Source: Actinomycetes bacterium
GTDB taxonomy: Bacteria; Actinomycetota; Acidimicrobiia; Acidimicrobiales; RAAP-2
DNA: 59,516 bases
Assembly (NCBI GenBank): GCA_021806045.1
Contig: JAJZDI010000019.1
Span: forward strand, 5,262 to 64,777
Direction: 5' to 3'
The notes beneath the pieces were generated by a model that was given only the letters and a program-made list of their open reading frames with translations, was not told the DNA's origin and did not search any database. Of the stretch, positions 45,496-53,276 are shown piece by piece. How positions within the stretch are numbered: the first letter of the stretch is position 1; each line of letters begins with the position of its first letter. The position numbers and the translations under genes were made by a program.

Positions 45496-46173
45496 TCATA
45501 CCGCCAGCTTGTACCCCATGCCCCGGACCGTGATGATGAACCGGGGATTGGCGGGGTCGGCCTCGACCTTGGTCCGGAGCCGGCGCACGTGCACGTCGAC
45601 CAGGCGACCGTCGCCGAAGTAGTCGTACCCCCAGACCTGCTCGAGCAGGTGCTCGCGGCTCAGGACCTTGCCCGGGTTGCGGGCCAGTTCGGTGAGGAGC
45701 CGGAACTCGGTGCGTGTGCAGTGGACCTCGTCGCCGCCGCGGCGCACCACGCCGGCGTCGGGAACGATCTCCACGTCGCCGAAGGAGAGGACGTCGGCGT
45801 CGCCGTCGGCCCGCCGGGTCCGCCGGAGCAGGGCCCGGATGCGGGCGCCCAGCTCCTTCGCGACGAACGGCTTGGTCACGTAGTCGTCAGCGCCGGCCTC
45901 GAGGCCGGCCACGACGTCGTGGGTGTCCGAGCGGGCGGTGACCATGATGACGGGGACGGTGCTGGTCCGCCTGATGGCCCGGCAGGTGTCGAACCCGTCG
46001 ATCCCCGGCAGCATGAGGTCGAGGAGGACGACGTCCGCCGGCCGCTGCGAGAACGCTTCGATGGCGTCCTCCCCGCTGGCCACGTCGACGACGTCGTGCC
46101 CCTCGTCCTCGAGGGCGAGGCGCATCGACGACCTGATGCGTTCGTCGTCCTCGACTACCAGGATGGTGCTCAC
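45496..46173 (-). CDS. mtrA: Response regulator, MtrA type (OmpR/PhoB family)
   Basis: A 225-residue regulator. The receiver domain has VVEDDERIR, the phospho-acceptor Asp in VVLLDLMLPGIDG (about residue 51), TARSD and TKPF. The winged-helix domain (about 130-225) includes LTRTEF-like CTRTEFRLL and VDVHVRRLRTKVEADP. I use GTG 46173, with GAGGCGAGG upstream, so that the protein begins STILVVEDDE; an upstream extension is not domain-like. It is probably first in the mtrA-mtrB-lipoprotein operon. Confidence 0.92.
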   Translation of the reverse strand: MSTILVVEDDERIRSSMRLALEDEGHDVVDVASGEDAIEAFSQRPADVVLLDLMLPGIDGFDTCRAIRRTSTVPVIMVTARSDTHDVVAGLEAGADDYVTKPFVAKELGARIRALLRRTRRADGDADVLSFGDVEIVPDAGVVRRGGDEVHCTRTEFRLLTELARNPGKVLSREHLLEQVWGYDYFGDGRLVDVHVRRLRTKVEADPANPRFIITVRGMGYKLAV

Positions 46174-46276
46174 GCCTCGCCTCTGATCGGACGCTCCGAC
46201 CGGCGGCCCGGTCCGGATGGTGGCTCCCAGTGTGGCAGGCCGGGCCGTCGCTGCCGGCACGAGGCGGCGCCGGCTG

Positions 46277-47941
46277 TCACTCCAGCCAGATCTGGGTGGG
46301 CCAGACGGTGCCGGAGATCATCCCGAAGGCGGGTGTGCCGGCCGGGGTCGTCGGGTTGTTGAAGTTCTGGACCTTCGGCTGGGCGCCGATCGCCCAGACG
46401 GTGCGGGCCGTCCACAGGTAGGGGATGTCCTTGCCCATGAGGCTCCCGACCTCCTGGTAGGCGGCGGCGGCGGAGGCGGGGTCCGTCGCCCGGCGCCCCT
46501 TCTGGAGCGCTGCCTCCATGGCCGGATCGGTGTTGCGGGCCATGTTGATGGAGAACACCGGATTGATCTGCGTCGGGCTCCAGAAGATGTAGTTCAGGTC
46601 GGGATTGACGGCCGAGAACTGCCGCCAGACCTGGGCTTGGAACCCGCCGGTCAGCGCGGTGTTGATCAGCTGGGCCTGCTGGATGGGGTTCAGTTGGACG
46701 TCGATCCCCACCGTCTTGAACTGGCTCTGGAGGAACTGGGCGATCTGGGTGGTCGACGGGTCGGGGACGTGGTTGAGGGTGAAGGACACCGGGTGACCAA
46801 CCTCGGCGAGGAGGGACCGTGCCCGGGCCGGGTCATAGGTCGGGTAGCCGGTGGACCCGTAGTACGGGGTCCCGGGCACGAAGGGACCGTTCGACGTCGG
46901 GACCAGCCCCTTCCCGATGACCTTGACGTACTCGGCGGAGCTCACGGCGGCCGCTGCCGCCTGGCGTACCCGGATGTCGTCGAATGGTGGCTTCGAGAGG
47001 TTGAGGAGAACGCAGGCCATGTCCGGCTCACCCACGATGTTCTTCGAGTCGTCGACGTAGCCGTAGGAGGCCAGGGCCTGCAACTGGCCTGTGACCGACG
47101 GCGTCGACGTGTGCATGATGTCGATCACCCCGGTCTGGAGGGACTGGAAGATCTGCTGGCTGTCGGTGATGGGCCGATACTCGATGGTATCGAGGTAGGG
47201 GAGGCCCGGGCGCCAATAGTGGGGGTTGCGGGTGGCGGTGAAGTGGTCGTTCTGCACCCACTCGGAGAAGACGAACGGCCCCGTGCCCACCGGGTGGGTG
47301 GTGCCGTTGGGGTTGGCGAGCATCGAGGGGGCCACCGGGTAGGCGATCTGTCCCCCGATTCCGCCACACAGGTAGTAGTCGAAGGGCACCCACGGCGTGT
47401 GCATGGTGACGGTGACCGACAGCGGCCCCGTGGCCGCCACCGAAGCGATGTTGGTGAGCGCCGGCCCGGTGAGGAGCGCCTTCTGCTGCGCCTTGAAATT
47501 GGTGACGAGGGCGGCGGCGTCGAACGGCGTCCCGTCGTGGAACACGACGTTGGGGCGGAGGGTGATCGTCCACACGGTGCCGTCGCCGTTCCGGGTGATC
47601 GACTCGGCCAGGTAGGGCTGGACCGACCCGTCGGCGCCGACGATGGCCAGCGGGTCGAAGACGGTGCGTGCGTAGAGGACGCCGGTGGCGTCAAAGGTGG
47701 CGGTCGTGGGGTTGAAGCCCTTCTCCTCGGCTTCGACCCCGAAGACGAGCTTTCCGCCCCGCTTGGGGGTGGCGCTCGTCACCCCGTTCGGATGGGTGCC
47801 CTGGTGACCCGATCCTGACCCCGAGCCCGAGCCCGAGCCGCATGCGGCCAGGATCCCTCCCGATCCGCCGATGGCGGCGATGCCTGCGGTCGTTGCCGCC
47901 CCCCTGGCCAGGAACGTACGGCGGTCGATCCGATCGGACAT
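46277..47941 (-). CDS. Tat-exported lipoprotein, family 5 extracellular solute-binding protein
   Basis: A 554-residue ABC-transporter binding protein. The N-terminus has a twin-arginine motif, DRRTFLARGA, and a lipobox ILAAC (Cys about 34), followed by a Gly/Ser linker and the SBP_bac_5 fold (RNGDGTVWTITLRPNVVFHDGTPFDA; WRPGLPYLDTIEYRPI). The family binds oligopeptides, nickel or similar ligands. There are no permease or ATPase genes nearby, so it is an orphan in this window. ATG 47941 follows GGAGGGG. It is divergent from xerC across 231 bases with no other gene. Confidence 0.93.
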   Translation of the reverse strand: MSDRIDRRTFLARGAATTAGIAAIGGSGGILAACGSGSGSGSGSGHQGTHPNGVTSATPKRGGKLVFGVEAEEKGFNPTTATFDATGVLYARTVFDPLAIVGADGSVQPYLAESITRNGDGTVWTITLRPNVVFHDGTPFDAAALVTNFKAQQKALLTGPALTNIASVAATGPLSVTVTMHTPWVPFDYYLCGGIGGQIAYPVAPSMLANPNGTTHPVGTGPFVFSEWVQNDHFTATRNPHYWRPGLPYLDTIEYRPITDSQQIFQSLQTGVIDIMHTSTPSVTGQLQALASYGYVDDSKNIVGEPDMACVLLNLSKPPFDDIRVRQAAAAAVSSAEYVKVIGKGLVPTSNGPFVPGTPYYGSTGYPTYDPARARSLLAEVGHPVSFTLNHVPDPSTTQIAQFLQSQFKTVGIDVQLNPIQQAQLINTALTGGFQAQVWRQFSAVNPDLNYIFWSPTQINPVFSINMARNTDPAMEAALQKGRRATDPASAAAAYQEVGSLMGKDIPYLWTARTVWAIGAQPKVQNFNNPTTPAGTPAFGMISGTVWPTQIWLE

Positions 47942-48160
47942 GGTCCCCTCCGGTGGTGTCGTGCGGCCGAAGGGCCGCCCACAGTGGTCTCGTCACCGGC
48001 GGCACGCTGCCGGCGATCGGGACGACCACAGGGTCCGGTCCCCCCCAGCACCCGGCGCTCGGCCACGATCCCGGGAGGTTACCCGGACGCTGTCCCCGGC
48101 GCAGGACATCCGGCCGGGGACCGGGGACCGGGCGTCCCCAGGTGGCGCCGAATTGGGGCA

Positions 48161-48166
48161 TAGCAT
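48161..48166 (+). promoter_or_regulatory. -10 box of xerC (leaderless)
   Basis: TAGCAT ends exactly six bases before GTG 48173. The remainder of the 231-base gap to the divergent solute-binding gene shows no clear feature to me. Confidence 0.5.
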
Positions 48167-48172
48167 CGGGCC

Positions 48173-49054
48173 GTGTCGTGGGAGCTCGAGGCTTTCGGAC
48201 GTTCGCTCGGCGACCGGGCCGCCTCGACCAGACGCGCCTACCTGGCCGATGTCGCCGCCTTCGCCGAGTGGGCGGCCCGGGCGCAGGCGACCGGACCGGA
48301 GGACGTCGACAGGCTGAGTCTCCGCAGGTACCTGGCGTACCTCGGAACACGCCGGTACGCACGGGCGACGGTGGCCCGCAAGGCGGCCGCGCTCCGAGCG
48401 TACTTCGCCTGGTGCCGGCGCCGCGGCCTGGTCGTCACCGATCCTGTTGCGGCGCTGTCGGCTCCCGCCCCGGCATCCCGGCTCCCGCGGGTGCTGAACT
48501 CCGACGAGGTCGCCGCCCTCCTCGACGGCGACCGTGCCGCTGCGACCGAGGCGCCGCGCCCGGTGCGGCTGCGGGACGACGCCGTCCTCGAGGTCCTCTA
48601 CGGCGCCGGCGTGCGGGTTGCCGAGCTGAGCGGCCTCGACGTAGCCGACGTCGACCTGGGGCGCCGGACGCTCCGGGTGGTGGGGAAGGGGGACAAGGAG
48701 CGAGTGGTCCTGGTCCATGCCCGGGCGGTCCAGGCCCTCCGGGCCTGGTTGCGCGACGGCCGGCCGGCCATGGCGGCCACGGGGGAGGCGGGGGAGGCGC
48801 TGTTCGTGAACGCCCGTGGCAGGCGGCTCGGCGTGCGGGACGTCCGGCGCATCGTCGACCGTCGTTCCCCGGTTCCGCTCCACCCCCACGCACTGCGCCA
48901 CACCTTCGCCACGCACCTCCTCGACGGTGGTGCCGACCTGCGGGTGGTCCAGGAACTCCTGGGTCACGCCAGTCTGACGACCACACAGGTCTACACTCAT
49001 GTCAGCAAGGAGCGATTGCTCTCCGTGTATGGGGGAACCCATCCACGGGCCTGA
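48173..49054 (+). CDS. xerC: Tyrosine recombinase XerC-like
   Basis: A 293-residue site-specific recombinase for chromosome dimer resolution. A SAM-like N-terminal domain (about 1-90) precedes the catalytic domain, which has Arg in YGAGVRVAELSGL (about 147), Lys in GKGDKER (about 172), HALRHTFATHLL (His/Arg about 240), LGHASL (about 263) and the nucleophile Tyr in TTTQVYTHV (about 273). All six catalytic positions are present. No transposon or integron is nearby, and the chromosomal context next to the sigma and rpsB genes supports a housekeeping role. The sigma gene start overlaps its 3' end. Confidence 0.93.
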   Translation: MSWELEAFGRSLGDRAASTRRAYLADVAAFAEWAARAQATGPEDVDRLSLRRYLAYLGTRRYARATVARKAAALRAYFAWCRRRGLVVTDPVAALSAPAPASRLPRVLNSDEVAALLDGDRAAATEAPRPVRLRDDAVLEVLYGAGVRVAELSGLDVADVDLGRRTLRVVGKGDKERVVLVHARAVQALRAWLRDGRPAMAATGEAGEALFVNARGRRLGVRDVRRIVDRRSPVPLHPHALRHTFATHLLDGGADLRVVQELLGHASLTTTQVYTHVSKERLLSVYGGTHPRA

Positions 49055-49934
49055 GGGAGACGTTGCCACGCGAGTCGAGATCGCTGGACAGGACACGGCC
49101 GACCCGATCGAGCACGGGGTCGCGCGCCTGTGGGCCGAGTACAAGCGGACGGGGGAGCGCCACCTCCGGGACCAGCTGATCGTCCACTACGCCCCGGTGG
49201 TGAAGTACGTGGCCGGACGGGTGTCCGTCGGCCTTCCCCGCCACGTCGACGAGTCCGACCTGGCGAGCTACGGGGTGATCGGGCTGATCGACGCCATCGA
49301 GCGCTTCGACCCGGTCCGGAACGTGAAGTTCGAGACCTACGCCATCCCCCGGATCAAAGGGGCGATCATCGACGAGCTCCGCTCGATTGACTGGGTGCCG
49401 CGATCGGTGCGCTCCAAGGCCCGTGCCGTCGAGCAGTCCTTCTGCAAACTGGAGGCGACCCTGCATCGGACCCCCACCGACGACGAGGTCGCGGCCGACC
49501 TGGGCATGACCAAGCGCGAGTTCCAGGCCGTCCTGCGCAAGATCTCCTTCGTCGGCGTGGTCGCGCTCGATGAGGTGTTCCACGGCGGGGACCGGTCGGA
49601 GCGGTCGACCCTGGGCGACACCCTGGCCGACTCGTCGGCCGGGCCGGTGGCCACCTTCGAGGTCAAGGAGATGAAGGAGTCGCTGATCCGGGCGGTCAAC
49701 CAGATGGGGGAGCGGGAGCGGACCGTCCTCTCCCTCTACTACTACGAGGGGTTGACGCTGGCCGAGATCGGCGAGGTCCTCGGAGTCACCGAGAGCCGGG
49801 TGTGCCAGATCCACACCAAGGCCGTGCTCCAGCTCCGGGCGAAGCTGGCCGACGGAACCGAGGTCGCCCGGCGGACCCCGGCCCGTTCCGGTCGAGGCCG
49901 TGCGGCGGCCGGTGTCGACCGGGCCGCCGGCTGA
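49029..49934 (+). CDS. whiG: FliA/WhiG-family sigma factor
   Basis: A sigma-28-type factor of about 301 residues. Region 2 has VVKYVAGRVSVGLPRHVDESDLASYGVIGLIDAIERFD and FETYAIPRIKGAIIDELR. Region 3 follows (RTPTDDEVAADLGM), and region 4 has LTLAEIGEVLGVTESRVCQIHTKAV. The WhiG name rests on the location upstream of rpsB-tsf, as in Streptomyces; no flagellar genes are in the window. ATG 49029 lies inside the end of xerC (26-base overlap) without a good ribosome site; ATG 48999 is an alternative. Confidence 0.92.
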   Translation: MGEPIHGPEGDVATRVEIAGQDTADPIEHGVARLWAEYKRTGERHLRDQLIVHYAPVVKYVAGRVSVGLPRHVDESDLASYGVIGLIDAIERFDPVRNVKFETYAIPRIKGAIIDELRSIDWVPRSVRSKARAVEQSFCKLEATLHRTPTDDEVAADLGMTKREFQAVLRKISFVGVVALDEVFHGGDRSERSTLGDTLADSSAGPVATFEVKEMKESLIRAVNQMGERERTVLSLYYYEGLTLAEIGEVLGVTESRVCQIHTKAVLQLRAKLADGTEVARRTPARSGRGRAAAGVDRAAG

Positions 49935-49974
49935 ACCCCGGTCTGCCGGCTGATCCCCGGGCGCCCGCCTCCGG

Positions 49975-50004
49975 TTGGAGGACCCGTCGCAGACCAACTA
50001 CCAT
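49975..50004 (+). promoter_or_regulatory. Predicted promoter and leader of the rpsB operon
   Basis: TTGGAG (49975-49980) and TACCAT (49999-50004) are 18 bases apart. Transcription near 50011 would give a leader of about 118 bases, in which CCCCG-TTCT-CGGGG (50075-50088) can form a hairpin. GAAGGGA lies eight bases before ATG 50129. S2 autoregulation of its own leader is known in other bacteria. Confidence 0.45.
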
Positions 50005-50128
50005 CGTGGTGCCCTGCCGACCGGCACGGGCGACGCACTGCATCCGACCAGAAACCTGACCGCGCCCACGGTCGCCCCGTTCTCGGGGTGCTGCGGTCCA
50101 GGTCGACAACCGTGAAGGGAGCATGTCC

Positions 50129-51067
50129 ATGGCCGTCGTGACGATGAAGGAACTCCTGACCGCAGGGGTGCACTTCGGGCACCAGACCAGGCGGTGGAAC
50201 CCGAAGATGCGCCGCTTCATCCTCGGTGAGCGCAACGGGATCTACCTGATCGACCTCCGCCAGACGATGGAGGGCATCGAAGGTGCCTATACCTACACCC
50301 GCGATCTGGTCGCCGGCGGGGGGACGATCCTCTTCGTCGGCACGAAGAAGCAGACCCAGGACCCCATCTCCGCGTATGCCGAGGCGTGCGGCATGCCGTA
50401 CGTGAACGAGCGGTGGTTGGGCGGGATGCTCACCAACTTCCAGACCGTCTCTGCCCGGGTCAAGCGGATGCAGGAGTTCGAGTCGATGGAGCGCGCCGGC
50501 GACTTCGCAGCCATGCCGAAGAAGGAGGCGCTCCGCCACACCCGTGAGCTGGAGAAGCTCCGCCGCAACCTGGGCGGGATCCGGAACCTGGACAAGCTGC
50601 CCGACGCCATTTTCGTCATCGACACGAAGAAGGAGCACATCGCCGTCACCGAGGCGAAGAAGCTCGGCCTCCCGGTGGTCGCCGTGGTCGACACCAACTG
50701 CGACCCCGACGTGATCGACTACGTGATCCCGGGCAACGACGACGCCATCCGCTCCGGAACCCTGCTGTGCCGGGTCATCGCCGACGCCGTCACCGAGGGT
50801 CGCTTCATCGCCCAGCAGCGGCCCAAGGTCGCCGCTCAGGCTGCCGAGGTCCCCACTCCGGCTCCTGCTGCTGCCGCCGAGGCCCCTGCTCCGCCTCCTG
50901 CCGCTGCCGCCGAGGCCCCCGCTCCGCCTCCTGCCGCTGCCGCCGAGGCCCCCGCAGCCGAAGCTCCTGCCGCCGAGGCCCCCGCAGCCGAAGCTCCTGC
51001 CGCCGAGGCGGAGGCCCCCACAGCTGCCGCCGAGGCCCCTGACACCACGACCACCGAGGAGGCCTGA
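50129..51067 (+). CDS. rpsB: 30S ribosomal protein uS2 with Ala/Pro/Glu-rich tail
   Basis: A 312-residue S2. The core is typical: [22 protein letters not shown] at the start, [15 protein letters not shown], and [19 protein letters not shown] near 190-210. Residues about 238-312 are a low-complexity tail built from [11 protein letters not shown] and APAAE units with repetitive DNA. ATG 50129 is preferred over ATG 50123 because of the GAAGGGA spacing and the usual MAVVTM start. It leads the rpsB-tsf-pyrH-frr block, with tsf two bases on. Confidence 0.96.
   Translation: MAVVTMKELLTAGVHFGHQTRRWNPKMRRFILGERNGIYLIDLRQTMEGIEGAYTYTRDLVAGGGTILFVGTKKQTQDPISAYAEACGMPYVNERWLGGMLTNFQTVSARVKRMQEFESMERAGDFAAMPKKEALRHTRELEKLRRNLGGIRNLDKLPDAIFVIDTKKEHIAVTEAKKLGLPVVAVVDTNCDPDVIDYVIPGNDDAIRSGTLLCRVIADAVTEGRFIAQQRPKVAAQAAEVPTPAPAAAAEAPAPPPAAAAEAPAPPPAAAAEAPAAEAPAAEAPAAEAPAAEAEAPTAAAEAPDTTTTEEA
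50854..51058 (+). repeat. Repetitive DNA encoding the S2 tail
   Basis: Units of about 30-50 bases of the GCTGCCGCCGAGGCCCC type recur in frame, coding for Ala/Pro/Glu repeats. Variation in copy number by slippage is plausible. The frame stays open to the stop. Confidence 0.7.
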
Positions 51068-51069
51068 CC

Positions 51070-51864
51070 ATGCCCGCCTTCACCGCCAAGGACGTCCAGC
51101 AGCTCCGGCAGTCCACCGGCGTCGGCATGCTCGACGCCAAGCGCGCCCTCGAGGAGACGGACGGCGACTTCGATCGGGCGGTCACCTGGCTGCGCGAGCA
51201 GGGCCTCGCCGGAGCGGCCAAGCGGGCCGACCGCGAGGCCAGCGAGGGTGCGGTGGCCATCGGCCGTTCCGGCGACGTGGTTGCCATCGTCCAACTCCGC
51301 TGCGAGACCGACTTCGTGGCCAAATCGGACGACTTCGTCAACCTGGTCGGCGAGCTCGCCGATCTGGTCGCCTCGAAGGGGGCGGCGGCGGTCGACGAGC
51401 GTGCCGCCGACGTCGACCGACTGAAGACCACTCTCAAGGAGAACATCTCGGTCGGCAAGGTGGTCCGGATCGAGGGCGGGGGGCCGGTGGTGGTCGACAG
51501 CTACCTCCATGTCCAGGCCGGCCGGGGCGTGAACGCCGTCGCCGTGGCCCTGCGGGGGGGAACGCCCCAGCTGGCCCATGACGTGGCCGCCCATATCGCG
51601 TTCGCCCGACCGTCATACGTGCGGAGGGAGGACGTGCCGGAAGCGGAGGTCGCCGCCGAGCGCGAGACGGTCGAGAAGATCGCCCGCAACGAAGGCAAGC
51701 CCGAAGCCGCCCTGGCCAAGATCGTCGAGGGCCGACTGGCCGGGTGGTTCAAGGAGCGGGTGCTCCTCGACCAGCCCTACGTGCGCGACGAGAAGAAGAC
51801 GATCGCCGCGTACCTCGGTGACGCCGAGGTCGTCGAGTTCGCCCAGGTCGTCGTCGGCGACTGA
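51070..51864 (+). CDS. tsf: Elongation factor Ts
   Basis: A 264-residue guanine-nucleotide exchange factor for EF-Tu. The UBA-like N-terminus is LRQSTGVGMLDAKRALEETDGD. The exchange core includes VQLRCETDFVAKSDDF, whose TDF motif contacts EF-Tu, and DVAAHIAFARPSYV. Length matches the short actinobacterial form with the C-terminal module reduced. It starts two bases after rpsB, so the two are cotranscribed. Confidence 0.97.
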   Translation: MPAFTAKDVQQLRQSTGVGMLDAKRALEETDGDFDRAVTWLREQGLAGAAKRADREASEGAVAIGRSGDVVAIVQLRCETDFVAKSDDFVNLVGELADLVASKGAAAVDERAADVDRLKTTLKENISVGKVVRIEGGGPVVVDSYLHVQAGRGVNAVAVALRGGTPQLAHDVAAHIAFARPSYVRREDVPEAEVAAERETVEKIARNEGKPEAALAKIVEGRLAGWFKERVLLDQPYVRDEKKTIAAYLGDAEVVEFAQVVVGD

Positions 51865-51874
51865 GGACACGCCG

Positions 51875-52594
51875 ATGGGCCACCGGCGACGCATCGTCCT
51901 GAAGATGTCGGGGGAGGCCCTGGCCTCGTCCGCGTCCGACGAGACGGTGGACGCCACCGTGGTGGAGCGGATCGCCGCCGAGATCGCACGGGCCCGTTCC
52001 GAGCTGGACCTCGAGCTGGCCGTGATGGTCGGCGGCGGCAACATCTGGCGCGGCGAGACGGGGGCCGGGGCCGGCATGGACCGGGCGACGTCCGACACCA
52101 TGGGCATGCTGGGGACGGTGATCAACGCGCTCGCCCTCCAGGACGCCCTGGAGCACCATGGCCAGCCCACGCGGGTCCTCACCGCCATCCACATGGCCGA
52201 GGTGGCCGAGCCCTACATCCGCCGGCGTGCCATCCGGCACCTGGACAAGGGTCGGGTCGTCGTCTTCGCCGCCGGCATGGGGAACCCCTACTTCACGACC
52301 GACACGTCCGCCGCCCTTCGTGCCGCGGAGATCGAGGCGCAGCTCCTGTGCAAGGGGACGCACGGGGGTGTGGACGGTGTCTACAGCGCCGATCCGCGCC
52401 TCGACCCGACGGCGACCAGGTACGACGAGATCTCGTTCATGGACGTGGTGGCGAAGGACCTCCGGGTGATGGACCTGACGGCGATCACGTTCTGCAAGGA
52501 CAACGCCCTCCCCATCCTCGTCTTCGACCTCATGGGCCCGGACAACATCGTCCGGGCCCTCGGGGGCGAGCCCATCGGGACCCTGATCCGGTGA
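51875..52594 (+). CDS. pyrH: Uridylate kinase
   Basis: A 239-residue amino-acid-kinase-fold UMP kinase. It has RIVLKMSGEALA at the start, VMVGGGNIWRG, DTMGMLGTVINALALQDALE and AGMGNPYFTTDTSAALRA. It converts UMP to UDP; bacterial enzymes are GTP-activated and UTP-inhibited. ATG 51875 lies ten bases after tsf, with GAGGA overlapping the tsf stop. Confidence 0.97.
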   Translation: MGHRRRIVLKMSGEALASSASDETVDATVVERIAAEIARARSELDLELAVMVGGGNIWRGETGAGAGMDRATSDTMGMLGTVINALALQDALEHHGQPTRVLTAIHMAEVAEPYIRRRAIRHLDKGRVVVFAAGMGNPYFTTDTSAALRAAEIEAQLLCKGTHGGVDGVYSADPRLDPTATRYDEISFMDVVAKDLRVMDLTAITFCKDNALPILVFDLMGPDNIVRALGGEPIGTLIR

Positions 52595-52658
52595 TCGGGA
52601 CCCCCGGGACCGTCCGTCACCTGACCGGACGCGCCCTGATCGCTACGCTGGAGGCCCG

Positions 52659-53228
52659 ATGGACGACGAGCTGACCGCCGTTGTGGTGGACGACACCCGG
52701 GACCGGATGACGAAGGCGGTGGAGCACACGCAGGCCGAGTTCGGGTCCGTGCGGACGGGCCGGGCCACCCCGGCGCTGGTGGAGCACCTCAAGATCGACT
52801 ACTACGGCGCCGAGACCGAGCTGCGGCAGCTCGCCGGGTTCAGCGTTCCCGAGGCGCGCCTGCTGGTCATCTCCCCCTACGACAAGGGGGCGATCGCCAG
52901 CATCGAAAAGGCCCTGCAGGGCTCCGATCTGGGGATCCAGCCGTCGAACGACGGTACGGTGATCCGCCTGACGTTCCCCGTGCCGACGGAGGAGCGCCGC
53001 AAGGAGCTGGTCAAGGTGGTCCGCCAGAAGGCGGAGGACGGGAAGGTCGCCGTGCGCAACCTGCGCCGGTCGGCCCGCCACGAGCTCGAGGCACTGCAGA
53101 AGGACGGGGAACTGTCGGGGGACGCGCTCGAACGCGTGGAGAAGGAGCTGGACCGTCTCACCCAGGAGCAGGTGGCGGCGATCGACCGCCTGCTGGCACA
53201 CAAGGAGCAGGAGCTCCTCGAGATCTGA
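52659..53228 (+). CDS. frr: Ribosome recycling factor
   Basis: A 189-residue RRF that separates the post-termination ribosome together with EF-G. It has SVRTGRATPALVEHLKIDYYG, PLTEERRKEL-type PVPTEERRKELVKVVRQKAED and the VAVRNLRRSARHEL hinge helix. Length is normal. TACGCT ends nine bases before the ATG with GGAGG between, so either a local promoter or an ordinary ribosome site could act. Confidence 0.97.
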   Translation: MDDELTAVVVDDTRDRMTKAVEHTQAEFGSVRTGRATPALVEHLKIDYYGAETELRQLAGFSVPEARLLVISPYDKGAIASIEKALQGSDLGIQPSNDGTVIRLTFPVPTEERRKELVKVVRQKAEDGKVAVRNLRRSARHELEALQKDGELSGDALERVEKELDRLTQEQVAAIDRLLAHKEQELLEI

Positions 53229-53276
53229 GCCCGGGCCCCGCGCTGCGGGATCCGGCAACGAGGGAAGCGAAGCGAC

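Noticed and set aside
48173-49054. Mobile-element integrase
   Set aside because: The recombinase sits in a conserved housekeeping order (sigma-rpsB-tsf), with no attachment repeats or cargo genes. XerC is the better reading.
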